DNA from: Pectobacterium fontis
Lineage (GTDB): Bacteria; Pseudomonadota; Gammaproteobacteria; Enterobacterales; Enterobacteriaceae
DNA length: 64,000 nucleotides
Assembly (NCBI RefSeq): GCF_000803215.1
Contig: NZ_JSXC01000003.1
Coordinates: 28,138-92,137, forward strand
Direction: 5' to 3'
Made by a program: the position numbers and the translations under genes. Positions 1 through 9,758 of the stretch are shown here, piece after piece. Under the pieces are notes generated by a model. The model did no database searches. It was given only the letters and a program-made list of their open reading frames with translations, and had not been told where the DNA came from. The stretch's first letter is position 1; the number at the start of each line of letters is the position of its first letter.

Positions 1-1
1 G

Positions 2-763
2 CTGGGCGAGTGGGCAGCACAGCGTAATAAAGGCCTGTTCAGCGCGAGCTTTGATCTCGGGCTGAGCCAGTCGCTGACCGGACGTGGCTTGGAATCCCTG
101 CAACGGTTCACGCAGTGGCTGGCGGAAATTGCCCGTCTGGCGGAGCGCGAGCCTGTTGCCGCCGTGCGTGACCTGATTCATGGGTTGGACTATGAAAGCT
201 GGTTGTATGAAACCTCTCCCAGCCCAAAAGCCGCAGAAATGCGGATGAAGAACGTCAATCAGCTATTCAGTTGGATGACCGAAATGCTGGAAGGCTCCGA
301 GCTGGATGAACCGATGACGCTGACGCAGGTGGTGACGCGTTTCACTCTACGCGACATGATGGAACGCGGCGAAAGCGAAGAGGAACTCGATCAGGTTCAA
401 CTGATGACACTGCACGCGTCCAAAGGCCTGGAGTTTCCGTACGTCTTTTTGGTGGGGATGGAAGAAGGTTTATTGCCGCACCAGAGCAGTATTGATGAAG
501 ATAACGTCGATGAAGAGCGCCGTCTGGCCTACGTGGGGATTACGCGTGCCCAGCGCGAACTGTTCTTCACGTTGTGCAAAGAACGCCGCCAGTATGGTGA
601 ATTGGTTCGTCCTGAACCGAGTCGTTTCCTGCTGGAACTGCCACAGGATGATGTGGTGTGGGAAACGGAAAGAAAAGTGGTTAGCGCACAAGAGCGGATG
701 CAGAAAGGTCAGGCGAACGTTGCAAACATCCGGGCAATGCTAGCAAAAGCAAAAGGGGAGTAG
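2..763 (+). CDS. rep: ATP-dependent DNA helicase Rep, C-terminal part (5' truncated by window edge)
   Basis: This is the last 253 codons of a superfamily 1 (UvrD/Rep) 3'-5' DNA helicase that helps replication forks past bound proteins. The reading frame is open from base 2, so the gene starts outside the window. Late helicase motifs are visible: a motif V block (QLMTLHASKGLEFPYVFLVG) and a motif VI block (ERRLAYVGITRAQREL). UvrD, a paralogue, lies complete at 41.6 kb with the same two motifs. Rep rather than UvrD or PcrA is chosen because the next genes are gppA, rhlB, trxA and rho, the fixed enterobacterial order, and because the tail lacks the UvrD C-terminal domain. Very sure. Confidence 0.95.
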   Translation: MGEWAAQRNKGLFSASFDLGLSQSLTGRGLESLQRFTQWLAEIARLAEREPVAAVRDLIHGLDYESWLYETSPSPKAAEMRMKNVNQLFSWMTEMLEGSELDEPMTLTQVVTRFTLRDMMERGESEEELDQVQLMTLHASKGLEFPYVFLVGMEEGLLPHQSSIDEDNVDEERRLAYVGITRAQRELFFTLCKERRQYGELVRPEPSRFLLELPQDDVVWETERKVVSAQERMQKGQANVANIRAMLAKAKGE

Positions 764-1030
764 TATTCCCGTCATACTTCAAGCCGCATGTGCGCTGGCT
801 TCCGTTACTCACCCCAGTCACTTACTGATGTAAGCGCCTGGGGATGAAATGAGAGACATCCTGTCTCTCACCGAAGGCCAGCCGTTGGCTGGTCAAATTC
901 GTTCCCGACGAATTTGTCGTGCGCTTGCTGCATTACGAGGCGCATAAATGGCCTCGCCCTAGCGAGCCAACGCTTCGCATTGTTCAAAACATCAACGTTT
1001 TGTCCTGCAACTCGAATTATTTAGGGTATA
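764..1030. repeat. Long palindromic intergenic repeat (about 267 bp)
   Basis: This fills the rep-gppA gap. The left end (TATTCCCGTCATACTTCAAG) is an imperfect inverted match to the right end (CTCGAATTATTTAGGGTATA). Inside are short inverted repeats: CCCCAG/CTGGGG around CACTTACTGATGTAAG (815-844), GAGACA/TGTCTC (851-867) and AATTCG/CGAATT (897-916). I recognise the end and CCCAGTCACTTACTGATG core as a family scattered between genes in Pectobacterium, Serratia and Yersinia; this is from memory. No coding potential is credible. A short form of the same family is at 6031-6084. Confidence 0.7.
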
Positions 1031-1038
1031 TATGCTCG

Positions 1039-2535
1039 TTAAGCGGGAGTTTCTTCCAGCATCAGAGGCCAGTGTACGTAGCTTTGCCAGCGGCTTTCCT
1101 GTTCCAGCATTTCTGCCCGTAATGGATGTTGAGCCAGCCAACCTGTAGGCAGAATCAAACGTAGTGTTTCACCTTCTACGCGCAGTCGTACTGCTGGCAG
1201 AGTGTCATCGCGGCGGCGGCTGGCAAAAATAATCGCCAAACGCAGCAGACGACACAGACGTTGCGCCTGATTGACCGGCAGCGCATTCTGCTGACTCAGC
1301 GGCATCAAATCGACAGGGTTAATCTGGTTTTGCAGGAGTGTGGCTAACAGTTTCTTTTGGGCTGGTGTAAAGCCGGGGAGATCGCTATGGCGAATCAAAT
1401 AGGCAGCATGCTGGGGGGACTGGCGAAAATCAATGCTCAAACCGATCTCGTGCACCAGACAGGCGCTGCGCAGTAACTCGCGACATCGGTTATCTAACTG
1501 CCAGTCTCGAGCCACCTGTTGCAGGAAATTGTCAGCCAGTGTGCTGACGCGCTTAGCCTGCTCGGTATCCAGTAGATAGCGACGTTGCAACGTCTCCAGT
1601 GTGCGATGGCGAATATCCTGATCGATGGGGAGATGCAGCATGCCATAGACCAGACCTTCACGCAGCGCGCCTCCGGCCAGTGTCATCGTTTTGATGTCGA
1701 GTTCCTGGAAGATCGCCAGCAGAATGGCTAATCCGCTGGGGAAAACCAGCGCGCGTTCCAGCGTCAGGCCTTCAATTTCCAACTCTTCCAGCTTATCGCA
1801 CTGAATCGCATGTTCTTTCAGTTGTTTCAGCTTCGGCAGAGTAATGTATTCATCCATTCCCTGCGCGACCATAATTTCCTGTAGCGCTTGAACCGTGCCG
1901 GAAGCACCGACGCAGATTTGCCAGCCCTGTTCGCGCAGAGACGCCGCGACAGGACGCAGCATTTCACGCGCCGCCTGTTCCGCGCGTTCAAAGTTACCCG
2001 CTTCCAGATTGCGGTCGCTGAAATAACGATCCAGCCACGTTACGCATCCCATCGGCAAGCTGAACAACTGCGTGGTTTTTGCGCCAACACCTGTTGCCAG
2101 CTCGGTGCTGCCACCGCCGATATCGACCACCAGACGTGCATCCGGTCCACCCGTCGTATGTGCTACGCCTTGATAAATTAAGCGTGCTTCTTCTTCACCG
2201 CTGATCACCTGAATCGGTAAGCCCAGAATTTCCTGAGCCCGTTGCAGAAATTCGTCAGCATTCGTTGCCAGGCGCAGGGTTGCGGTCGCGACGACGCGCA
2301 CCTGACCTTGCGGAATGTCTTGCAACCGTTCGGAGAACAGTTGCAAACAGTGCCAGCCGCGCTGCATCGCTTCCTGTGAAAGCCGATTCTGTTTATCCAG
2401 CCCAGCAGCAAGGCGAACTTTACGCTTTATTTTCGCCAGCGTCTGAATGCTGCCAGCGGTTTCCCGGGCGACCAGCATATGGAAGCTGTTCGAGCCGAGA
2501 TCGATGGCAGCGTAAAGTGAAGAAGAACTCAGCAT
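1039..2535 (-). CDS. gppA: Guanosine-5'-triphosphate,3'-diphosphate pyrophosphatase / exopolyphosphatase GppA
   Basis: It hydrolyses pppGpp to ppGpp and can remove phosphate from polyphosphate, so it links the stringent response to polyphosphate turnover in the cytoplasm. The 498-residue product matches the family length. The actin-like phosphate-binding motifs are [14 protein letters not shown] near residue 10 and [11 protein letters not shown] near residue 140; the C-terminal half is HD-like helical ([10 protein letters not shown]). ATG at 2535 is preferred over the TTG one codon earlier. The start lies a few bases after the rhlB stop codon, so the two are probably co-transcribed from the rhlB side. 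Confidence 0.95.
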   Translation of the reverse strand: MLSSSSLYAAIDLGSNSFHMLVARETAGSIQTLAKIKRKVRLAAGLDKQNRLSQEAMQRGWHCLQLFSERLQDIPQGQVRVVATATLRLATNADEFLQRAQEILGLPIQVISGEEEARLIYQGVAHTTGGPDARLVVDIGGGSTELATGVGAKTTQLFSLPMGCVTWLDRYFSDRNLEAGNFERAEQAAREMLRPVAASLREQGWQICVGASGTVQALQEIMVAQGMDEYITLPKLKQLKEHAIQCDKLEELEIEGLTLERALVFPSGLAILLAIFQELDIKTMTLAGGALREGLVYGMLHLPIDQDIRHRTLETLQRRYLLDTEQAKRVSTLADNFLQQVARDWQLDNRCRELLRSACLVHEIGLSIDFRQSPQHAAYLIRHSDLPGFTPAQKKLLATLLQNQINPVDLMPLSQQNALPVNQAQRLCRLLRLAIIFASRRRDDTLPAVRLRVEGETLRLILPTGWLAQHPLRAEMLEQESRWQSYVHWPLMLEETPA

Positions 2536-2541
2536 CAACGG

Positions 2542-3831
2542 TTAATCCGCTCGTTTACGGTTATTTCGGGGCGCTCCGCTGCGGCGTGGCGCATTGTGTC
2601 GTCGCGGGCCATTATTGGAACGCGGTGGACGTGTTAAGCGTTTCGGCGCGGGTAAATCGCTCATCAGTGCGTCGCTGTTATATTTGCTGACAGGGATACT
2701 GTGGCCAATATAGGTTTCAATAGCCGGGAGATTCAGCGCGTACTCTTCACAGGCCAGACTGATCGAAAACCCGCTTTGTCCCGCACGCCCGGTACGGCCA
2801 ATACGGTGTACATAGTCTTCGCAGTCATCCGGCAGATCGTAGTTGAAAACGTGGGTCACAGAAGGAATGTGCAAGCCGCGTGCCGCAACGTCCGTTGCCA
2901 CCAGAATATCGAGATTACCTTGGGTAAATTCTTCCAGAATACGCAGACGTTTTTTCTGTGCGACGTCGCCTGTCAACAGCCCAACGCGATGACCGTCGGC
3001 AGCCAAATGGCCCCAGATATCTTCGCAACGATGCTTGGTATTGGCGAAAATAATGCAGCGATCCGGCCACTCTTCTTCCAGCAGTGTCTGGAGCAGGCGC
3101 ATTTTTTCTTCGTTAGACGGATAAAACAGTTCTTCTTTAATGCGATGGCCGGTTTTTTGTTCCGGTTCAACTTCCACATACTCGGCGTTATTCATTTGTT
3201 CAAACGCGAGTTCACGCACTCGGTAGGAGAGCGTAGCGGAAAAGAGCATATTCAGACGCTGTGCCGCTGGCGGCATGCGGCGGAACAGCCAGCGAATATC
3301 TTTAATGAAACCGAGATCGTACATACGGTCGGCTTCGTCCAATACGACAACCTGAATCGCACCCAGATCGATATGGTTCTGCTTGGCGTAATCGATCAGA
3401 CGACCCGTGGTGCCGATCAGAATATCAACGCCGTTTTCCAGCACTTTAAGCTGTTTGTCGTAGCCATCACCACCGTAGGCCAAACCCAGTTTTAACCCGG
3501 TCAGGTGAGATAGCGCTTCTGCATCAGAGTGAATCTGGACAGCCAGTTCACGCGTTGGTGCCATAATTAACGCTCGCGGCTGATTGGTCTGGCGCGCTGC
3601 ATTGGCAGGATGTGAAAGCAAATAATGGAAAGTAGACGCGAGAAAAGCCAGCGTCTTGCCTGTACCGGTTTGCGCCTGGCCCGCAACATCACGCCCTGAC
3701 AGAGCCAATGGCAGAGCTAACGCCTGAATAGGCGTACAGTTATGAAACCCTTTATTTTCAAGGGCCTCAATAACCTGCGGGTGCAGGGCGAAGTCGGAAA
3801 ACTTCTGTTCAGTTAAGTGTGTTTTGCTCAT
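2542..3831 (-). CDS. rhlB: ATP-dependent RNA helicase RhlB (degradosome)
   Basis: A DEAD-box RNA helicase that unwinds structured RNA for RNase E and PNPase in the RNA degradosome. All DEAD-box motifs are visible in the 429 residues: Q motif (F...TPIQ), AQTGTGKT at 53-60, [25 protein letters not shown] and [13 protein letters not shown]. The tail after residue 390 is rich in Arg, Asn and Pro, as expected for the RNA- and RNase E-binding extension. It is transcribed divergently from trxA, as in E. coli, and runs straight into gppA. Confidence 0.97.
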   Translation of the reverse strand: MSKTHLTEQKFSDFALHPQVIEALENKGFHNCTPIQALALPLALSGRDVAGQAQTGTGKTLAFLASTFHYLLSHPANAARQTNQPRALIMAPTRELAVQIHSDAEALSHLTGLKLGLAYGGDGYDKQLKVLENGVDILIGTTGRLIDYAKQNHIDLGAIQVVVLDEADRMYDLGFIKDIRWLFRRMPPAAQRLNMLFSATLSYRVRELAFEQMNNAEYVEVEPEQKTGHRIKEELFYPSNEEKMRLLQTLLEEEWPDRCIIFANTKHRCEDIWGHLAADGHRVGLLTGDVAQKKRLRILEEFTQGNLDILVATDVAARGLHIPSVTHVFNYDLPDDCEDYVHRIGRTGRAGQSGFSISLACEEYALNLPAIETYIGHSIPVSKYNSDALMSDLPAPKRLTRPPRSNNGPRRHNAPRRSGAPRNNRKRAD

Positions 3832-3949
3832 AGTGTGGTAGAATATCAGCTAACTATTGCTTTACGAAAGCGTATCCGGTGAAATAAAGTCAAGCCGTTG
3901 TTGGCTAATGCTACACCAACAAGGTAGAAATAATCCTGCGGAGTAAAAT

Positions 3950-4276
3950 ATGAGCGATAAAATAATTCACCTAACTGATGACAGCTTCGACACGAAAGTA
4001 TTGCAAGCTGAGGGCGCAACCCTGGTTGATTTCTGGGCTGAGTGGTGCGGTCCTTGCAAAATGATCGCTCCTATTCTGGATGAAATCGCCGAAGAGTTTG
4101 AAGGAAAACTGACGGTTACCAAGCTGAACATTGATGAAAACCCAGCGACTGCACCAAAATATGGTATCCGTGGCATTCCTACTCTGTTGCTGTTTAAAAA
4201 CGGCGAAGTCGCGGCGACGAAGGTCGGCGCACTGTCCAAAGGGCAACTGAAAGAGTTCCTGACGGCGAATCTGTAA
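3950..4276 (+). CDS. trxA: Thioredoxin 1
   Basis: The 108-residue cytoplasmic dithiol carrier reduces disulfides in ribonucleotide reductase, PAPS reductase and methionine sulfoxide reductases and is recycled by TrxB. The active site WCGPC is at residues 32-36, followed by the thioredoxin cis-proline segment (GIRGIPT). Length equals the E. coli protein. A purine-rich stretch (TGCGGAG, 3936-3942) serves as ribosome binding site. It lies between divergent rhlB and the rho leader. Confidence 0.98.
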   Translation: MSDKIIHLTDDSFDTKVLQAEGATLVDFWAEWCGPCKMIAPILDEIAEEFEGKLTVTKLNIDENPATAPKYGIRGIPTLLLFKNGEVAATKVGALSKGQLKEFLTANL

Positions 4277-4755
4277 TTCGCTCGATACCCCAGCGAAAGG
4301 GTATTGCCGGCGGGCGCAATCGGGCAATATGCAATTCTCATATTGACTGCTTGCCGCTCGTCGGGAAGCGTGGTAGATTCATTATCACTGCATATCGTAC
4401 TTGCCTATGTTTAAGCCCTCGGGCTTAAGCCTGAAAGTTAGAATCTAAAGTATTATTCTGTGTCGAAATCGAAAAGTAGTTGTTTTACAAAGTAATTGTT
4501 TTACAACATGCTTGTGATTCGATTTGGGCTGTCTACGAGTTTTACAATAACTGGTTTTATGTGTCTTCGATCTCCTGCCGTAGATTTATGCAGATATCGT
4601 TTATACGGATGTTGTTTTGCGCGGGTTTAATGCGCTTCAGGTGTGAAACCAGACAGGAATCCGGTGGTTGAAGGCTGTTTAGAGGCACGGATGATCCTGC
4701 CATACCATTCACGTTAATAGTTCGAGATTTACCCCGAGTTAAAGAACCCACCACT
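4277..4755 (+). promoter_or_regulatory. Long untranslated leader of rho (no gene seen)
   Basis: These 479 bases separate trxA from rho. In E. coli this interval holds the rho promoter, a leader peptide (rhoL) and a Rho-dependent attenuator by which Rho represses itself. Here I see a hairpin CAATATG/CATATTG (4325-4345) just after trxA and a T-rich, G-poor stretch with repeated GTTTTACAA (about 4480-4550). A 13-codon reading frame starting ATG at 4630 (MRFRCETRQESGG) lies where rhoL would be, but it does not match the E. coli peptide clearly and I do not call it a gene. Autoregulation is inferred from position only. Confidence 0.55.
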
Positions 4756-6015
4756 ATGAATCTTACCGAATTAAAGAATACGCCAGTTTCTGAGTTAATT
4801 ACTCTTGGCGAAAATATGGGGCTGGAAAACCAGGCCCGCATGCGTAAACAGGATATTATCTTCGCTATTCTGAAACAGCATGCCAAAAGCGGCGAGGATA
4901 TTTTCGGCGATGGTGTGCTGGAGATATTGCAGGATGGCTTCGGCTTTCTCCGCTCCGCAGACAGCTCCTACCTCGCAGGCCCCGATGATATCTACGTTTC
5001 TCCCAGCCAAATTCGCCGTTTTAACCTCCGTACTGGTGACACCATTTCTGGCAAGATTCGTCCACCGAAAGAAGGTGAACGTTACTTTGCCCTGCTGAAA
5101 GTTAACGAAGTTAACTACGACAAACCTGAAAATTCCCGCAACAAGATCCTGTTCGAAAACTTAACGCCGCTGCATGCAAACTCTCGTCTGCGTATGGAAC
5201 GTGGTAACGGTTCGACAGAAGATCTGACGGCGCGTGTACTGGATCTGGCATCGCCGATTGGCCGTGGTCAACGTGGTCTGATCGTTGCGCCGCCGAAAGC
5301 AGGTAAAACCATGCTGCTGCAAAACATCGCACAGAGCATTGCTTATAACCATCCTGACTGCGTGCTGATGGTACTGCTGATTGACGAACGTCCGGAAGAA
5401 GTGACCGAGATGCAGCGTCTGGTGAAAGGTGAAGTCGTGGCGTCCACGTTTGACGAACCGGCTTCCCGTCACGTCCAGGTTGCCGAAATGGTGATCGAAA
5501 AAGCGAAGCGTCTGGTTGAGCATAAGAAGGATGTTATTATCCTGCTGGACTCCATTACCCGTCTGGCGCGTGCTTACAACACCGTTGTGCCCGCCTCGGG
5601 CAAAGTGTTGACCGGTGGTGTGGATGCCAACGCCCTGCATCGTCCGAAGCGTTTCTTCGGTGCGGCGCGTAACGTGGAGGAAGGCGGCAGCTTGACCATC
5701 ATCGCTACCGCGCTGGTTGATACCGGCTCCAAGATGGACGAAGTGATTTACGAAGAGTTTAAAGGTACAGGTAATATGGAACTGCACCTGGCGCGTAAAA
5801 TCGCAGAGAAACGCGTGTTCCCGGCGATTGATTACAACCGCTCTGGTACGCGTAAAGAAGAGTTGCTTACCACCTCTGAAGAATTGCAGAAGATGTGGAT
5901 TCTACGCAAGATCATCCATCCAATGGGCGAGATCGATGCGATGGAGTTCCTCATCAACAAGTTGGCGATGACGAAAACCAACGACGAATTCTTCGATATG
6001 ATGAAACGTTCATAA
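4756..6015 (+). CDS. rho: Transcription termination factor Rho
   Basis: This hexameric RNA-dependent ATPase loads on cytosine-rich RNA and releases RNA polymerase. The product is 419 residues, the same as E. coli. The N-terminal RNA-binding domain carries DGFGFLRS near residue 60. The ATPase domain has the P-loop [15 protein letters not shown] near residue 175, the Walker B block [16 protein letters not shown] and the Q/R-loop region [19 protein letters not shown], all as in Rho. It is preceded by a 479-base leader and followed by a strong hairpin-T terminator. Confidence 0.98.
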   Translation: MNLTELKNTPVSELITLGENMGLENQARMRKQDIIFAILKQHAKSGEDIFGDGVLEILQDGFGFLRSADSSYLAGPDDIYVSPSQIRRFNLRTGDTISGKIRPPKEGERYFALLKVNEVNYDKPENSRNKILFENLTPLHANSRLRMERGNGSTEDLTARVLDLASPIGRGQRGLIVAPPKAGKTMLLQNIAQSIAYNHPDCVLMVLLIDERPEEVTEMQRLVKGEVVASTFDEPASRHVQVAEMVIEKAKRLVEHKKDVIILLDSITRLARAYNTVVPASGKVLTGGVDANALHRPKRFFGAARNVEEGGSLTIIATALVDTGSKMDEVIYEEFKGTGNMELHLARKIAEKRVFPAIDYNRSGTRKEELLTTSEELQKMWILRKIIHPMGEIDAMEFLINKLAMTKTNDEFFDMMKRS

Positions 6016-6030
6016 ATCCGGGCGTTAATC

Positions 6031-6084
6031 TATACCTAAAATAGTTCGCGTCGCAGACAAGCGGCTTGAAATATAACGGGTATA
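6031..6084. repeat. Short 54-bp form of the palindromic intergenic repeat
   Basis: The ends TATACCTAAAATAGTTCG and TTGAAATATAACGGGTATA are imperfect inverted repeats and match the end sequences of the 267-bp repeat at 764-1030 (CGAATTATTTAGGGTATA and CTTCAAG). The large core is missing, so only the two tips remain with a short GC-rich spacer. In RNA it would fold into one hairpin downstream of rho. Confidence 0.6.
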
Positions 6085-6101
6085 TTACGGATAACTCGGG
6101 G

Positions 6102-6130
6102 AACGCCACGCTGGGTCGTGGCGTTTTTTT
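6102..6130 (+). terminator. Intrinsic terminator after rho
   Basis: A 9-bp stem AACGCCACG/CGTGGCGTT with a six-base loop is followed immediately by a T run ending at 6130. It sits about 90 bases after the rho stop codon and before the ECA operon. Confidence 0.9.
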
Positions 6131-6274
6131 ATCCCCTAATTGGTCAGATGTGAAGGGGCTTTCCGCTGGGAAGCGGCGGTCATCACGTCAATTTGTACTG
6201 GCGATCAACGTGGGCGATAGGATATAAGGCGTAAACCGAGTCTATACTGAGCAGCTACAGCGTAGCGGTTAACG

Positions 6275-7372
6275 GTGAACTTACTCACTATGAGTACCGA
6301 ATTACTATTTATTTTCTTGTTTTCTCTGGGCTTTCTTTTTTTTGCTCGCAGCGTTGCGGGTAAAATAGGGCTTGTCGATCGTCCCAACTACCGTAAGCGT
6401 CATCGGGGTCTTGTGCCTCTGGTTGGCGGCATTTCCGTGTATGCGGGTATCTGTTTTACCTATTTTATTACCGATCAGTATATCCCCAATTTCCGCCTTT
6501 ACCTGCTGTGTGCGGGTGTGCTGGTGTTTGTCGGCATGCTGGACGATCGTTTTGATATCAGCGTGAAGATTCGCGCTGTTGTACAGGCATTTGTCGCCGT
6601 GGTGATGATGGCCTTTGCTGGCCTGACGCTACACAACCTGGGGCATATTTTCGGCCCGTGGCAGATGGCGCTGGGGCCGTTTGGCTACCTGGTCACGCTG
6701 TTTGCCGTTTGGGCGGCGATTAATGCGTTCAATATGGTCGATGGGATCGATGGATTGCTCGGCGGATTGTCCTGTGTCTCATTTGGGGCGATGGGGATTT
6801 TGCTGTATTTGAGCGGCCATACGAATCTGGCCTTGTGGTGTTTCGCCATGATTGCCGCGACGTTGCCTTACATTTTGCTGAATCTGGGCGTGTTTGGACG
6901 CCGCAACAAAGTCTTCATGGGCGATGCGGGGAGCACGATGATTGGCTTCACGGCTATCTGGCTTCTGGTTCAAACGACGCAAGGCCCGCAGCATCCGATT
7001 AATCCGGTAACGGCATTATGGATCATCGCTATCCCGCTGATTGATATGATCGCCATTATGTATCGGCGCTTACGCAAAGGGATGAGCCCGTTCTCACCTG
7101 ACCGACAGCATATCCATCATTTAATGATGCGGGCTGGCTTTTCTTCCCGACAGGCGTTTGTGTTGATTACGCTTGCTGCTGCCTTGTTGGCTACGGTTGG
7201 TGTGTTGGGAGAATATTTCTTTTTTATACCCGAATGGTTCATGCTGGCATTATTTTTGCTTGCTTTTTTACTGTATGGCTACTGCCTGAAACGAGCATGG
7301 CGGGTCGCCCGTTTTATCAAGCGAATCAAACGCCGTATGCGGCATTCCGATGAGCAAAAGCAGTCACCCTGA
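6275..7372 (+). CDS. wecA: Undecaprenyl-phosphate GlcNAc-1-phosphate transferase WecA
   Basis: This integral membrane enzyme makes undecaprenyl-PP-GlcNAc (lipid I), the first step of enterobacterial common antigen and of many O antigens. The 365-residue protein has about eleven hydrophobic segments, the Asp-rich loop DDRFD near residue 89, the catalytic block VFMGDAGSTMIG and the HIHH motif (DRQHIHHLMMRAG). The start is taken as GTG at 6275, giving MNLLTMST, because E. coli WecA also begins MNLLTVST; the ATG at 6290 would be five residues shorter. It is the first gene of the ECA operon. Confidence 0.95.
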   Translation: MNLLTMSTELLFIFLFSLGFLFFARSVAGKIGLVDRPNYRKRHRGLVPLVGGISVYAGICFTYFITDQYIPNFRLYLLCAGVLVFVGMLDDRFDISVKIRAVVQAFVAVVMMAFAGLTLHNLGHIFGPWQMALGPFGYLVTLFAVWAAINAFNMVDGIDGLLGGLSCVSFGAMGILLYLSGHTNLALWCFAMIAATLPYILLNLGVFGRRNKVFMGDAGSTMIGFTAIWLLVQTTQGPQHPINPVTALWIIAIPLIDMIAIMYRRLRKGMSPFSPDRQHIHHLMMRAGFSSRQAFVLITLAAALLATVGVLGEYFFFIPEWFMLALFLLAFLLYGYCLKRAWRVARFIKRIKRRMRHSDEQKQSP

Positions 7373-7393
7373 CCAAATGACTTTGGGGAAGTA

Positions 7394-8440
7394 ATGAAAT
7401 CAGAGAACTTGTCTACCGGGAATGCGTTGATTGATAACGAACTGGATATCCGTGGTTTATTTCGCCTGTTGTGGCGTGGAAAGGTGTGGCCAATCGCGTT
7501 CGGCCTGCTTTTTGCCGTTGTGGCATTAGGTTATTCCTATCTTGTTAAGCAGGAGTGGAGTGCGACAGCAATAACCGATAAGCCGACGGTCAATATGCTG
7601 GGAGGGTATTATTCGCAGCAGCAATTCCTGCGTAATCTTGACGCCCGTTCTTTTTCCACTCCTCAGCAAGAGCAACCGTCTATTTCGGCTGATGCCTATG
7701 ATGAATTCATCATGCAGTTAGCCGCTTATGATACTCGCCGTGATTTTTGGCTACAGACTGACTACTACAAGCACCGTCTGGAAGGCGATGAAAAGGCGGG
7801 GGCGGTTCTGCTGGATGAACTGGTCAACAATATTCAGTTTACGGCACGAGATGAGGGGAAAAAAACCAATGATTCCGTCAAGCTGGTAGCAGAAACTGCT
7901 GCGGATTCCAACACGTTGCTCCGTCAGTATGTGGCTTTTGCCAGTCAGCGTGCCGCCAGTCATCTGAATGAAGAGATTAAGGGAGCCTGGGCTGCCAGAA
8001 CCATTTTCATGAAGTCGCAGATTAAGCGTCAGGAAGCGGTGGCAAAAGCGATTTACGACCGCGAAGTTCATAGCGTTGAACTGGCGCTGAAAATCGCGCA
8101 ACAACAAGGTATTAGCCGCAGCCAGACGGATACGCCGGCGGATGAAATCCCCGCGTCGGAAATGTTCCTGCTTGGCCGACCGATGCTTCAAGCCCGACTG
8201 GAAACGTTACAGACCAGTGGGCCACACTACGAACGGGATTACGATCAAAATCGTGCCATGTTGGCGACGCTGAACGTGGGGCCGACGCTTGAGGCCAGTT
8301 TCCAGACGTATCGCTATTTGCGTACGCCGGAAGAACCCGTGAAGCGCGACAGCCCGCGTCGGGCCTTCCTGATGGTGATGTGGGGGGCGATGGGGGCGCT
8401 CGTCGGTGCGGGGGTTGCCTTGGCTCGTCGCCCGCGTTAA
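7394..8440 (+). CDS. wzzE: ECA polysaccharide chain-length regulator WzzE
   Basis: A polysaccharide co-polymerase of the inner membrane that sets the modal chain length of ECA made by WzyE. The 348-residue protein shows the Wzz layout: a hydrophobic segment near residues 33-53 (IAFGLLFAVVALGYSYLV), a large periplasmic helical domain, and a C-terminal membrane helix near residues 325-343 preceded by a Pro-rich stretch. Position two in the ECA operon separates WzzE from WzzB and FepE. Confidence 0.92.
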   Translation: MKSENLSTGNALIDNELDIRGLFRLLWRGKVWPIAFGLLFAVVALGYSYLVKQEWSATAITDKPTVNMLGGYYSQQQFLRNLDARSFSTPQQEQPSISADAYDEFIMQLAAYDTRRDFWLQTDYYKHRLEGDEKAGAVLLDELVNNIQFTARDEGKKTNDSVKLVAETAADSNTLLRQYVAFASQRAASHLNEEIKGAWAARTIFMKSQIKRQEAVAKAIYDREVHSVELALKIAQQQGISRSQTDTPADEIPASEMFLLGRPMLQARLETLQTSGPHYERDYDQNRAMLATLNVGPTLEASFQTYRYLRTPEEPVKRDSPRRAFLMVMWGAMGALVGAGVALARRPR

Positions 8441-8507
8441 CCAACTTGCTCATGCGCGTTTGATATTAAGTGAACGTCAGCGTCTAACCTGATTAAAGAG
8501 ATTCAAT

Positions 8508-9632
8508 GTGAAAGTGTTGACTGTTTTCGGCACCCGGCCGGAAGCCATTAAAATGGCACCGCTGGTTCATGCCCTGGCTCAGGATGGAGCCTTTGAATCG
8601 AGAATTTGCGTAACAGCCCAGCATCGGGAGATGTTGGATCAGGTGCTGCATTTGTTCGATATTAAACCGGATTACGATCTGAATATTATGCGGCCAGGAC
8701 AAGGACTCAGTGAGATATCCTGCCGGATTTTATCCGGTCTGGAACCTGTTCTGACGGAGTTCAAACCGGATCTGGTGTTGGTACATGGCGATACCACCAC
8801 GACATTGGCAACCAGCCTGGCGGCTTTTTATCAACGTATCCCTGTCGGCCATGTAGAGGCGGGGTTACGTACCGGTAATCTGTATTCCCCCTGGCCGGAA
8901 GAGGCTAACCGCAAACTGACCGGGCATTTGGCGATGTACCATTTTGCCCCGACGGAGAACTCCCGCCAAAATTTGCTGCGTGAACACCTGTCTGACCGAC
9001 ATATTGTTGTCACCGGCAACACCGTGATTGATGCGTTGTTTTGGGTGCGTGACCGTATTCTCGGTGATGCCGCGCTACGCCACAGCCTTGATGAAAAATA
9101 TGCCTTTTTGGACGATAACAAGAAACTGATTCTGGTTACGGGTCATCGACGTGAGAGCTTTGGCGGTGGTTTTGAGCGCATTTGCAGTGCGCTGGCGGAT
9201 ATTGCCCGCCGACACCCTGAAGTACAGATTGTCTATCCGGTTCATCTGAATCCTAACGTTAGTGAGCCCGTGAATCGCATCCTGAGTGGGATTGATAATG
9301 TGATGCTGATTGCGCCGCAGGATTATCTGCCTTTCGTGTATTTGATGAATCGTTCTTACATGATTCTGACCGATTCCGGCGGTATTCAGGAAGAAGCGCC
9401 GTCGTTAGGTAAACCGGTGTTAGTGATGCGTGAAACGACGGAGCGACCAGAAGCGGTGGAGGCGGGGACGGTCAAACTGGTGGGGACAGACGTAGCCAGC
9501 ATTGTCGATGCCGTTTCTATGCTGCTGACGGATGAAGAGGCGTATCAGGCAATGAGCCGTGCCCACAATCCTTATGGCGATGGGCAAGCCTGTCAGCGCA
9601 TTATTGAGGCTTTAAAAAATCATAGGAAATGA
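8508..9632 (+). CDS. wecB: UDP-N-acetylglucosamine 2-epimerase (non-hydrolysing) WecB
   Basis: It interconverts UDP-GlcNAc and UDP-ManNAc, the precursor of the ManNAcA residue of ECA. The 374-residue protein begins at GTG 8508 with [20 protein letters not shown], the family N-terminal signature, and carries [27 protein letters not shown] and [14 protein letters not shown] blocks of the GT-B-like epimerase fold. WecC, the next enzyme, is the following gene. Confidence 0.96.
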   Translation: MKVLTVFGTRPEAIKMAPLVHALAQDGAFESRICVTAQHREMLDQVLHLFDIKPDYDLNIMRPGQGLSEISCRILSGLEPVLTEFKPDLVLVHGDTTTTLATSLAAFYQRIPVGHVEAGLRTGNLYSPWPEEANRKLTGHLAMYHFAPTENSRQNLLREHLSDRHIVVTGNTVIDALFWVRDRILGDAALRHSLDEKYAFLDDNKKLILVTGHRRESFGGGFERICSALADIARRHPEVQIVYPVHLNPNVSEPVNRILSGIDNVMLIAPQDYLPFVYLMNRSYMILTDSGGIQEEAPSLGKPVLVMRETTERPEAVEAGTVKLVGTDVASIVDAVSMLLTDEEAYQAMSRAHNPYGDGQACQRIIEALKNHRK

Positions 9633-9758
9633 TTTTTAGCGCCGTCCCACGGCGACCCGAAGGGGGGCGGGCAGGGATAGCCCGACATAAAAAATCGCCA
9701 GGAGCGATTTTAAACGTCGCCCTGCGACGACCCGACATAAAAATTATCAGGTGACACT
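9633..9758. repeat. Hairpin-rich repeated spacer between wecB and wecC
   Basis: This 126-base spacer inside an otherwise tight operon contains three small inverted repeats: CCGTCCCACGG (9651-9661), AAAATCGC/GCGATTTT (about 9692-9713) and GTCGCCCTGCGAC (9717-9729). The string CCCGACATAAAAA occurs twice (9681 and 9731). It looks like a mosaic of small mobile intergenic repeats. The family name is not known to me. Confidence 0.55.

Noticed and set aside
2701..3495. 264-codon frame on the + strand inside rhlB
   Set aside because: It is the shadow of rhlB on the opposite strand; rhlB has all DEAD-box motifs.
4630..4671. 13-codon frame (MRFRCETRQESGG) in the rho leader as rhoL
   Set aside because: No convincing match to the E. 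coli leader peptide and no good ribosome site; left as part of the leader.
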